A stretch of DNA of 36,909 nucleotides from Lachnospiraceae bacterium JC7 (lineage in GTDB: Bacteria > Bacillota > Clostridia > Lachnospirales > Lachnospiraceae), in assembly GCA_000513555.1 (NCBI GenBank), contig ALYD01000033.1:1-36909 (forward strand). The letters run 5' to 3'. How positions within the stretch are numbered: the stretch's first letter is position 1; the number at the start of each line of letters is the position of its first letter. The position numbers and the translations under genes were made by a program. This document shows positions 30,586 through 36,909 of this stretch, piece after piece. A model generated the notes under the pieces. That model was not told the origin of the DNA. It saw nothing but the letters and a program-made list of their open reading frames with translations, and ran no database searches.

Positions 30586-30981
30586 TCAAAATAAAAATGT
30601 TACTGGCTCTTCTGTAAATGAATAAACTGTTCCTGATCCATTCACGAACTTAAATACAGTCATAAGGTTATCATCTACTGTGTACATCTTACTAAGAGAT
30701 ACCGTATTCTCTTCCATCATTGCTACACGAGCCTCACGACGTGTATCTTCTTCAACCTGACCCTTTACACGAATCCACTTGCCTTTAGACATACCACTAA
30801 TAGCAATAGTATGATTCTCTTTCATCTGCTTATAAACTTCCTTCTTATTATTGGTTACAATATAAAGCTTTCCTTCGAATACTGCCACAGCTCCGAAAGG
30901 TCTTACTTCAGGCTCATTTCCGTTTACAGTTGCAAGATAAAATGTTCCGGCATTCTTTAAAAAATCATAAATCTCATTCAT
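30586..30981 (-). CDS. Pyridoxamine 5'-phosphate oxidase-family (flavin-binding split barrel) protein
   Basis: A 131-aa protein with the split-barrel pattern: FYLATVNGNEPEVRPFGAVA, LYIVTNNKKEVYKQMKENH, and WIRVKGQVEEDTRREA. These small proteins bind FMN, F420 or haem and include NimA-like nitroreductases and general flavin reductases, not true PdxH. AGGAGATACGAAT lies before the ATG. It diverges from an HxlR regulator with a shared 159-bp control region, a pairing common for redox or aldehyde stress. Confidence 0.9.
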   Translation of the reverse strand: MNEIYDFLKNAGTFYLATVNGNEPEVRPFGAVAVFEGKLYIVTNNKKEVYKQMKENHTIAISGMSKGKWIRVKGQVEEDTRREARVAMMEENTVSLSKMYTVDDNLMTVFKFVNGSGTVYSFTEEPVTFLF

Positions 30982-31097
30982 ATTCGTATCTCCTCTGTTT
31001 CTAATGTTTTTGTGAATAATTCAAACAAATTATTGAATTTGCTGTCGACGGATGTTATCTTACTTAGACGCGACACATTTCACAAGTACGATATTTT

Positions 31098-31113
31098 ATG
31101 ATACCAGTATCAT
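31098..31113. promoter_or_regulatory. Palindromic operator between the PNPOx-like and HxlR genes
   Basis: ATGATACCAGTATCAT has perfect 7-bp arms around CA. A second partial site, GGATACCTGGTA, follows at about 31117. It lies 28 bp before the HxlR start and probably binds HxlR. Confidence 0.65.
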
Positions 31114-31140
31114 TTAGGATACCTGGTAAGAGGTTTTTAC

Positions 31141-31485
31141 ATGGAAGAGAAACAGTTATTCGGCAAATGCCCTTACGTAACTTCCCAGAAGGTTCTAACC
31201 GGCAAATGGTCTATGTATATAATGCACATTCTAAAAGACGGGGCTATCAGATTCAATGAACTTCAAAGACGTATGCCTGAAGATATGACCCATACAACCC
31301 TGTCAAGACAACTCAAGTCCTTAGAAGAAAGCGGACTTATAGTCCGCAGAGCATACTATGAGATACCGCCTAAGGTTGAATATGAATTAAGCGAGATTGG
31401 ATACAAATTCGATAAAGTTCTGGCTGAATTAGAGATATGGGGCAACGAATACATACAATATATGAAAGATAATCATATGCTGTGA
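31141..31485 (+). CDS. HxlR-family transcriptional regulator
   Basis: A 114-aa winged-helix protein of standard length. Family marks are an N-terminal Cys in FGKCPYVTSQKVLTGKWSM, FNELQRRMPEDMTHTTLSRQ (recognition region) and VEYELSEIGYKF after the wing. The single Cys10 fits redox- or aldehyde-sensing members. AAGAGG lies before the ATG. It is divergent from the flavin-binding protein and is its likely regulator. Confidence 0.94.
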   Translation: MEEKQLFGKCPYVTSQKVLTGKWSMYIMHILKDGAIRFNELQRRMPEDMTHTTLSRQLKSLEESGLIVRRAYYEIPPKVEYELSEIGYKFDKVLAELEIWGNEYIQYMKDNHML

Positions 31486-31502
31486 TATCTTTTCACTATA
31501 CA

Positions 31503-31540
31503 AAAAAGCCCTCAGAAATTTGTACACTCTGAGGACTTTT
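31503..31540. terminator. Bidirectional terminator after the HxlR gene
   Basis: CCTCAGA/TCTGAGG stem, with ACTTTT on the plus side and GCTTTTTT on the minus side. It can stop both the HxlR gene and minus-strand readthrough. Confidence 0.8.
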
Positions 31541-31604
31541 ATCTATCTCTGAATCATGATTCATATTTTTATATTTTATTCACAATGAAAAACCATAACA
31601 AAAA

Positions 31605-31748
31605 TCAAAAAAGTAATGCCAAGCTTAGGCTAAATCCAATTATGATCATCACATATCCAAATGTTTCAAACCATCGAACAAAATGCCTTCTTATTTTTGC
31701 ATCAAGCTCCGACTGCATTTTAGAAGGCGATTTGGGATTATAATAGCT
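31605..31748 (-). pseudogene. C-terminal stub of a small membrane protein
   Basis: On the minus strand SYYNPKSPSKMQSELDAKIR leads to RRHFVRWFETFGYVM, then a hydrophobic tail and a TGA (31605-31607). An ATG at 31716-31718 could start a 37-aa peptide, but there is no ribosome site. It overlaps the end of the phosphoesterase stub, so two gene ends were joined. Parent family not recognised. Confidence 0.4.
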
Positions 31749-31806
31749 TATCCTCTACTTCCGGTCTCAATAGGGAATGAGTATCTGAAATGATTGCAAT
31801 CTTCAT
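31738..31806 (-). pseudogene. N-terminal stub of a YfcE/MJ0936-type metallophosphoesterase
   Basis: An ATG with AAGGAGC ahead begins MKIAIISDTHSLLRPEVEDK, the classic start of the calcineurin-like family with the metal-binding D-T-H. After 22 residues a TAA ends it. Everything beyond the first metal ligands is deleted. The remainder of 31749-31863 holds only its ribosome site. Confidence 0.75.
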
Positions 31807-31863
31807 GGATGCTCCTTACCAAAAACTTTTCAATAACATCAGACCTTAATCCCATACTAACAG

Positions 31864-32193
31864 CTACTGCTTATCTGCATGATTATCTGAATTTCTTTCA
31901 TAATCTTCTTTCTTTGAATTTTTTATTCGGCGGACTAGATCATATAAATTTCTTCCACCAATGACAATCCAGCATATAGTGCAGATTTTATTATCTTCAA
32001 AATAATACCTTGTAGCAACAAAAAATGATAAACAAATTAATACACAGTAACCTACTATCTTTAAAAGTTCTTTATTATTCATCCTATTATCTCTATGTAT
32101 AACTTTAATTAGCAATATCACAATTATGCCGTAACACCATAAATAAAAAGTCAAAGCGTTTGACAAACCTTGATTTATTGTTTTGATAGCCAA
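31864..32193 (-). CDS. Small membrane protein, unknown
   Basis: A 109-aa frame with about three hydrophobic segments (LTFYLWCYGIIVILLI; LLKIVGYCVLICLSFFVA; ICTICWIVIGG) and a basic, polar C-terminus. The start is a TTG (complement of 32191-32193) that overlaps the preceding acetyltransferase gene, with AAGGAAG just ahead; an internal ATG at 32080-32082 is an alternative that would drop the first helix. I do not recognise a family. Coupling to the acetyltransferase suggests co-expression only. Confidence 0.55.
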   Translation of the reverse strand: MAIKTINQGLSNALTFYLWCYGIIVILLIKVIHRDNRMNNKELLKIVGYCVLICLSFFVATRYYFEDNKICTICWIVIGGRNLYDLVRRIKNSKKEDYERNSDNHADKQ

Positions 32194-32714
32194 TCTTCCT
32201 TTGTCATTAGGCTTACATGGACTGTTCTCTTCTCGTGCATCAGAGGTACATCCACATTCTCAGATCGCCATTGATACCTAAAGCCGCATTTCTCCTGAAC
32301 ACGCTTGGACTTGATATTACCTTCATAATATCCGATCCAGATCTTCTGCATACCTAAGTCTTCAAAAGCATGTCGCAGCATTTCCTTCACTGCTTCCGGC
32401 ATGATTCCCCGTCCCCAGAACGGTTTCCCAATCCAGTAACCCATCTCGCATTCGTCATCTCTTTCAGTCATATCGGTATGCCCGTTCAGCTTAAGTTCGA
32501 TTGCGCCTATAGCCTTGCCTTCTTCTTTCAGACATATAGCATAAGCCTCTTTCCCATTTAACACATTTTTTATTACATCCAGGCTCTCTTCGATACTCTT
32601 ATGAGCAGGCCATCCTGCAATCGGACCCACATCCGGTTCACTGGCATATTTGTATAAATCCTCTGCATCGCCTTCATTCCAGCGGCGAAGGATCAATCGT
32701 TCTGTTTCAAGCAT
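32175..32714 (-). CDS. GNAT acetyltransferase, RimJ/RimL type
   Basis: A 179-aa protein starting LETERLILRRWNEGDAEDLY, the typical RimJ/RimL opening. GYWIGKPFWGRGIMPEAVKE holds the acetyl-CoA-binding R/G-x-G segment, and NIKSKRVQEKCGF is the late helix and strand. The group acetylates ribosomal-protein N-termini, antibiotics or small amines. It is unrelated in detail to the GNAT at 6612-7172. It overlaps the small membrane-protein gene downstream by 19 bp. Confidence 0.92.
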   Translation of the reverse strand: MLETERLILRRWNEGDAEDLYKYASEPDVGPIAGWPAHKSIEESLDVIKNVLNGKEAYAICLKEEGKAIGAIELKLNGHTDMTERDDECEMGYWIGKPFWGRGIMPEAVKEMLRHAFEDLGMQKIWIGYYEGNIKSKRVQEKCGFRYQWRSENVDVPLMHEKRTVHVSLMTKEDWLSKQ

Positions 32715-32837
32715 TTTCTTTATCCTCTTTGTGATTAGATTATTATCTTTCTGTAAAATGGCCTTATTAAATAACTCATATTATTCCTCGTTGCTGCCCA
32801 TAATACCTGTCTTCAAATACAGAATTAATACGTCAAA

Positions 32838-33656
32838 TTAAAATTCTTTCTTCAGTCCGACCATCATCTTTTCAAGTCTGTCGCCAAGCTCTTCTTTTAA
32901 TATCTCATAGGCATGTTTCTCAGTACAATGCCCGGTACAGACATAATCTATACCTGTATCTCTGATCTTTTTTCCGACAAGATGTATCTCTTCATCTGAT
33001 TTATTATAGAGGTGGAACCCACCTATAAGACCATATACATGCTTCTCCGGAAATGTCTCTCTGATCTCAGTAATGATATTTGCTGCCCCTCCATGTGAAC
33101 AGGAATTGATTATCAAAAGTCCTTTCTCTGTTTCCAAAACAAGGCTCTGTTCATGGGAAAAGTCATCAGGAATCCACCCGGCTGAGGTCTTCCTGTACAT
33201 AGATTCTCTTTTCCCGATATCTGATAATCCCTTTGTTTTATGAGGAATCAGATACACTCCATCCATTATCTTGTAATCACCTGAAACCATTATGATTCTG
33301 TCGCGGTAATTGCTAAACAGTTCTCGTGGTATACCTATGTATTTTCTGAAAATAAATTTCTTCCCATAACAATTCGCATCAACACTATCCCTGATATAAA
33401 AGCTTGCCTTATCATTATTTTCGAAAAAGGCCGGTATTCCATTTGCATGATCATAATGCGCATGGCTCAGTACACCATAATCTATATCCTTTACTTCGAT
33501 TCCAAGCCCCTGCATATTTTTCAAAAATAAGTCAGAAGCTCCTGCATCTACAAGTATCTTTTTATCATTATACTCAACAAGAACGGACAGTCCCCATTCT
33601 CCTTTGAGCAAACCTGTTGAAGTATTATCAACGATTATTGTAAGTTCAGTATTCAT
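32838..33656 (-). CDS. MBL-fold metallo-hydrolase
   Basis: A 272-aa metallo-beta-lactamase-fold protein. The metal motif HAHYDH is at 65-70; later ligands lie in SCSHGGAANI, GGFHLY and CTGHCTEKHAYE. This is the subgroup annotated as 7,8-dihydropterin-6-yl-methyl-aminobenzene 5'-phosphate synthase-like (DHPS-like MBL), although most bacterial members have no proven substrate. It stands alone between small genes, with no methanopterin or folate genes nearby. Confidence 0.92.
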   Translation of the reverse strand: MNTELTIIVDNTSTGLLKGEWGLSVLVEYNDKKILVDAGASDLFLKNMQGLGIEVKDIDYGVLSHAHYDHANGIPAFFENNDKASFYIRDSVDANCYGKKFIFRKYIGIPRELFSNYRDRIIMVSGDYKIMDGVYLIPHKTKGLSDIGKRESMYRKTSAGWIPDDFSHEQSLVLETEKGLLIINSCSHGGAANIITEIRETFPEKHVYGLIGGFHLYNKSDEEIHLVGKKIRDTGIDYVCTGHCTEKHAYEILKEELGDRLEKMMVGLKKEF

Positions 33657-33709
33657 AGCTGTTCTCCGTAATAAGATTGTCTATTCTAATTATCTCCATT
33701 AACTTATTT

Positions 33710-33982
33710 TCATAGCCTTATAGAAACATATCCTCTCATTGAAAAGATAAATATCAGGAGACATACCGCAAAAATAATAACAGAAAGTATGATCTTCACT
33801 TTTCCGGATATTACTGAGGCATATGGTAGTTTCATTGTTTTAATTCCCTCACAAAACATCCATATCCCGCCGCCCATTCCAAGTGCGGAAGCAGCTGCCA
33901 ATATAAGAAGCAGTATCGGAGCCACTTTGAAGAATACATAAGCTGCAGTCAGAAGTATATAGCCACCAATAAAAACAATCAT
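33710..33982 (-). CDS. Small three-helix membrane protein, unknown
   Basis: A 90-aa protein with three hydrophobic helices (about 2-18, 21-45 and 62-82) and a Gly-rich turn ALGMGGGIWMF in the second. GAGGATAG precedes the ATG. It lies about 50 bp ahead of the MBL-fold gene on the same strand and could be co-transcribed. No family recognised. Confidence 0.65.
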   Translation of the reverse strand: MIVFIGGYILLTAAYVFFKVAPILLLILAAASALGMGGGIWMFCEGIKTMKLPYASVISGKVKIILSVIIFAVCLLIFIFSMRGYVSIRL

Positions 33983-34228
33983 CTTGTCTATCCTCGAAGT
34001 AATAAAATACGAAGCGTTAAGCTGTGATTAGCGAAAACCAAAAATTTTTAAACAACATTATTTTGACCCATAACCCCCTGCTATTACTGGCTCTGTAAGG
34101 TTTTGTTCATTTTAAATAAAATCTACAAAACAGTAGTATACACCTATACAATATTGTAATAGTTTTGTTTGTTTTTACAGTAAAATATGTCATAAGTGGT
34201 AGATAAATGGTTTATTTCAAATTAAGCA
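33983..34228. other. AT-rich spacer without a gene
   Basis: I see no coding frame or clear RNA here. It presumably holds the promoter of the small membrane-protein gene. A 16-base run, GGTTTTGTTCATTTT with flank, resembles sequence at 35694-35709 ahead of the acyltransferase gene; meaning unknown. Confidence 0.5.
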
Positions 34229-34256
34229 AACCTCTATCTCATTTAGGATAGAGGTT
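34229..34256 (-). terminator. Terminator of the condensation-like gene
   Basis: Perfect 10-bp stem AACCTCTATC/GATAGAGGTT with an 8-nt loop. On the minus strand only TGCTTAATTT follows, so the U-tract is weak. Confidence 0.6.
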
Positions 34257-34299
34257 GTTCGTGCAAATTTGAATTTACAAGTTCATTGATGACTTCCCT

Positions 34300-35568
34300 T
34301 CATACACTCCATGGAAGCCTGATATTTGGCACATCCAGTACTGCCACATCCTGCAGATCATAGGTAATACCGCTATCGTCAAGTTCTTTCAAAAAAGCAT
34401 TCACAATCAATGGGCTTGAAAATGGCTGAATAAAATCAAGTGTGAAACGACCGTTCACAGCGGCAATCTCAATACAAGGATAATGTCCTGTTGCACCTGT
34501 CCAGGTCCGGAAATCCCGGATGTACTTTTCAGCTTCTTTGTAGTTTGCCTTGCCCACATAACTGACCGTAGCTGTCAATATTTCATCTGTAGTTTTTGCA
34601 ATGAAGGCCGAAATGCCAAGCCGCTCCTGATCGGTTTCCTTGGACAGCAGCATCTGTGTGAGACCCTTTAGACTGTTGACTCCTGCCAGAACAGTCTCAT
34701 CCATCGTCTGAGCGAATACCATACCCCGGTATGCTGTCGCCTGTCTGTCCAGAGGCCATTTACGCATCTTTTCTTTGTATTCAAGCATGGCACCACCGAC
34801 GAGGCTATGATGAGCCTTCGGTTTATGAAGAGCTTTCCTCTGGTTCACACAAAGAGTGACCCTGATCGGATCATCAGCATTTGGGAACAGCTTTGCAACT
34901 GCGCGGCTTAAGAACAATGCGGTTATCGTTCCGGGACTGCCATCATTGTCCATGCTGAAATTCATAAACTCTGATTCATCGATTGCTACGCTGTAGACCG
35001 TCTTTACTGTGTCATCCTGCAGTTGCGCGTTTTCGATGATACTGAGAGCCTTTGGTATTTCAGAACGAACAGGAGTTGGCAGGTCAGTTGCAGTTTCGAC
35101 CGGATCTGTCCATTCCTCGTCACTGATCTCATCTCCAGCAAGGCGAATTCCTTCTTCCTTGAGCTTTACCCCATATCTTTCGGAACAGTAATAGTATAGA
35201 AGGGTACGAATCACTTCATACGCACCGGTTCCATCTGTCAGTCCGTGAAACACATCAAAGATGATCCAGTTGTCTTGATACGCAAAAGCTACCATGTGAT
35301 AGTTCGACGCTTCTGCATTCAATTCCACGCCGTGAAAAGAATTGCTTATTACAACAGGTCGGTTGTTATCTACAAAAACGTACTGCCCGTCCTTCTTCTG
35401 AAGCTCGACACAGAAGTAGGGATACCGCTGCATGGTGGTATCCACTGCATGACGCAGAACGACAGGTTCGATCAGGTCACGCATCCGGATCCTGATCCTG
35501 ATTTCATTTGGATTCATTTTACTCGATGAATATAAGGGGCGAATCCCCGTAAAAAGTCTCTGTTCCAC
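34300..35568 (-). CDS. Condensation/alcohol-acetyltransferase-like acyltransferase
   Basis: A 422-aa stand-alone protein with the two-lobed chloramphenicol-acetyltransferase/condensation fold. The active-site motif H-x-x-x-D-G is HGLTDG with His108 and Asp112, after FDVF; the second lobe holds VNQRKALHKP and TVSYVGK, the latter at the place of the structural DFGWG-like motif. Related proteins include PapA-type and AATase-like acyltransferases that move acyl groups to alcohols or amines. The start is GTG (complement of 35566-35568) after GGAGG. No peptide-synthetase or polyketide genes are near, so donor and acceptor are unknown. Perfect palindromes TTGCATATGCAA (35598) and GCAATG-CT-CATTGC (35672) lie upstream. 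Confidence 0.82.
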   Translation of the reverse strand: MEQRLFTGIRPLYSSSKMNPNEIRIRIRMRDLIEPVVLRHAVDTTMQRYPYFCVELQKKDGQYVFVDNNRPVVISNSFHGVELNAEASNYHMVAFAYQDNWIIFDVFHGLTDGTGAYEVIRTLLYYYCSERYGVKLKEEGIRLAGDEISDEEWTDPVETATDLPTPVRSEIPKALSIIENAQLQDDTVKTVYSVAIDESEFMNFSMDNDGSPGTITALFLSRAVAKLFPNADDPIRVTLCVNQRKALHKPKAHHSLVGGAMLEYKEKMRKWPLDRQATAYRGMVFAQTMDETVLAGVNSLKGLTQMLLSKETDQERLGISAFIAKTTDEILTATVSYVGKANYKEAEKYIRDFRTWTGATGHYPCIEIAAVNGRFTLDFIQPFSSPLIVNAFLKELDDSGITYDLQDVAVLDVPNIRLPWSV

Positions 35569-35772
35569 GTTTTACCTCCAAAATTCCGATTTATCGATTG
35601 CATATGCAAATAATCATAGAATACCCATATTTACAGAAAAAAATTTCAAACTCTCCCCTGTTTCCCATATTGCAATGCTCATTGCTTATATAGGGTTTTG
35701 TTCATTTTTTGGATTTTTTCTCAAAAAAATTTTTTGGTTTTCTACGCAAAATGCGCTTCGTTTAATCTACGA

Positions 35773-36261
35773 TCATAAATCGATCCTGAAATCAGGATTG
35801 CTGAATCCATCTATTGTGAAGTAAGCGCATGACTCGTTCGGCTTAATGAAAAGTTCGATATCATGAGCAACGATGTATGGGTGTGTGCTGATATAAGACT
35901 TTACTCTATCGTAAAGATCCTTCTCAGAGAATTTCTTATCATTGAATTCGATAGTGATTGACTTAAAGTCTAACTCAGGAACCGCTGCAGTTTTCTTTGC
36001 TGGTGCTGTCTTTGATGGCTTCTCAGCATTCTTATCTGCATTCTTAACTGTAGTCTTAGTAGCTTGCTTTCTGCCCGGCTTCTTCTCAACAGCATTTGCA
36101 CCAGTCTTCTTAGCTGTTACTGCCTTGGTTGTTGTTCCCTTCTTACGACCTCTTGTGGATTTCTTTTCTGCAGATGCTTTTACTGCTTCCACAGGAGCTG
36201 TCTCTGCAGGAGCTATTACTTCTTCTGTTTTAACTTCCTGTACCTTTACTTCATCTGCCAT
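35773..36261 (-). CDS. DUF6465 family protein with Lys/Ala-rich N-terminal tail
   Basis: A 162-aa protein in two parts. Residues 1-95 are disordered, rich in Ala, Lys and Thr, with RGRKKG and PGRKQA patches resembling AT-hook or histone-H1-like DNA-binding tails. Residues 96-162 form a compact domain, starting LDFKSITIEFNDKKFSEKDL and ending SNPDFRIDL. The domain matches what I know as DUF6465, common in Lachnospiraceae, function unknown. GGGGAGG lies upstream of the ATG. A copy of its last codons and 3' flank occurs at 6316-6345. Confidence 0.75.
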   Translation of the reverse strand: MADEVKVQEVKTEEVIAPAETAPVEAVKASAEKKSTRGRKKGTTTKAVTAKKTGANAVEKKPGRKQATKTTVKNADKNAEKPSKTAPAKKTAAVPELDFKSITIEFNDKKFSEKDLYDRVKSYISTHPYIVAHDIELFIKPNESCAYFTIDGFSNPDFRIDL

Positions 36262-36365
36262 AATTATTGGCCTCCCCTTGAATATTTATGTATCAATTAT
36301 ATTCAGAGGGAATTAATCTGAAAAGACATCATAATAATAAAGTCGATTTTTTCAAAACAATCATA

Positions 36366-36758
36366 TCATCTATTTGAAATTCCTGTTATGTATGAAACAA
36401 AGCAAGCAAAATCTCCGATTCTTTTCCTCTCATCGCCTAAATAATTTCTCCATGAATTATCTTTATTTTCTTTTTCGGCAAGTCTTGCAAGTACATTGAT
36501 TGAAGCAATCAAGCTGTTATGTGCCATTGTACGACTATCATCAGCTTTAGCTCTTTCTTCATTTGTCATCGTTTCCCATTGATTTCGGATAAATGTATAT
36601 CGGGAAGATTTTTCAATAAAGCTATTCCAAAAATCTATTTTATCTTCAAGTTCACATTTAGAAAAACTTTCAACCATCTGGGAATAAATCTCCATACATT
36701 CTTCAATAGTGATAATATTTCCGGCTTTGTGCTTTAAATATTCTTCGTATGTATTCAT
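36366..36758 (-). CDS. DUF3232-like hypothetical protein
   Basis: A 130-aa helical, soluble protein. RTMAHNSLIASINVLARLAE and the C-terminal RKRIGDFACFVSYITGISNR, quoted here in part as RKRIGDFACFVSYI, match the pattern I associate with DUF3232, a family of unknown function in gut Firmicutes. GGGAGAGG precedes the ATG. No partner gene is obvious; it is followed on the same strand by DUF6465. Confidence 0.7.
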   Translation of the reverse strand: MNTYEEYLKHKAGNIITIEECMEIYSQMVESFSKCELEDKIDFWNSFIEKSSRYTFIRNQWETMTNEERAKADDSRTMAHNSLIASINVLARLAEKENKDNSWRNYLGDERKRIGDFACFVSYITGISNR

Positions 36759-36797
36759 GACCTCTCCCTTTCCTGCAGGTAATTATTTCAAGCTAAA

Positions 36798-36909
36798 CTA
36801 CTCCTCATAGTGCTGCCTGCTACTTAAGTCTTCTTTCTTTAAGTCCGAATCAAGGTAATCAAAACTTCTCGGCACAACCCTGATCAGATTCATAGGCTGG
36901 GGCAGCTTC
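36798..36909 (-). CDS. C-terminal end of an unrecognised protein (enters from the right edge)
   Basis: A frame open at the window edge reads PMNLIRVVPRSFDYLDSDLK and ends KKEDLSSRQHYEE at a TAG (36798-36800). Composition looks protein-like and the stop is followed 40 bp later by the next gene's ribosome site. The family cannot be told from 36 residues. Confidence 0.5.
   Translation of the reverse strand, partial: KLPQPMNLIRVVPRSFDYLDSDLKKEDLSSRQHYEE

Noticed and set aside
32838..33656. MBL-fold gene as a true beta-lactamase
   Set aside because: No secretion signal, and the motif set matches the DHPS-like hydrolase group.

Overview
The window looks like chromosome from a Firmicute of the Lachnospiraceae type (Butyrivibrio, Pseudobutyrivibrio or a relative). 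The grounds are moderately AT-rich DNA, strong AGGAGG ribosome sites, many small transport-plus-regulator catabolic cassettes, a gene of the Lachnospiraceae family DUF6465, and NYN-domain and DUF3232-like proteins. No rRNA, tRNA, CRISPR or phage module was found.

Layout. (1) 1-6183: a sugar-acid locus on the minus strand. A TRAP transporter (dctP, dctQ, dctM) is followed by a YiaK-type 2,3-diketo-L-gulonate reductase, a YiaL-family protein and the start of a zinc alcohol dehydrogenase. A GntR/FCD regulator diverges from it, and the shared spacer holds two inverted 15-bp operator copies. The gene set matches the E. coli yiaKLMNO core. (2) 6204-8306: a GNAT gene with a structured, switch-like leader, a broken NYN gene fused to a DUF6465 tail, a cystatin-like lipoprotein, and the remnant of a lost gene. 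(3) 8381-12378: a MarR regulator and an operon for an APC permease, a MalY/PatB C-S lyase and a CxxC redoxin. Its consensus promoter is bracketed by two similar palindromes. (4) 12579-17931: a mannose-family PTS (IIA, IIB, IIC, IID) with a FrlB-like SIS deglycase, a HAD hydrolase and a GntR/UTRA regulator, probably for glycated amino acids (Amadori products).

(5) 18061-20561: a gene graveyard. It holds a MATE C-terminus, a methyltransferase and an aldo/keto reductase that have each lost their middle in frame, a flavodoxin without its FMN loop, orphan membrane tails and a MITE-like palindromic element. (6) 20587-27736: Fe-alcohol dehydrogenase, class III aminotransferase, cytidylate-kinase-like protein, a polar amino-acid ABC transporter and a PucR regulator, which together suggest uptake, transamination and reduction of an omega-amino acid. 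(7) 28022-31806: an alpha/beta-hydrolase remnant, a Gfo/Idh/MocA oxidoreductase, a broken RhuM gene, a decayed second copy of the GNAT/NYN junction, a divergent HxlR/PNPOx-like pair and a metallophosphoesterase stub. (8) 31864-36909: small membrane proteins, a GNAT, an MBL-fold hydrolase, a stand-alone condensation-like acyltransferase, DUF6465, a DUF3232-like protein and a partial gene.

The most interesting items are the GNAT leader RNA with two mutually exclusive hairpins, the cystatin-like lipoprotein, and the repeated signs of deletion, duplication and microhomology fusion in the accessory stretches. All family assignments are from reading translations by eye; no database search was run.
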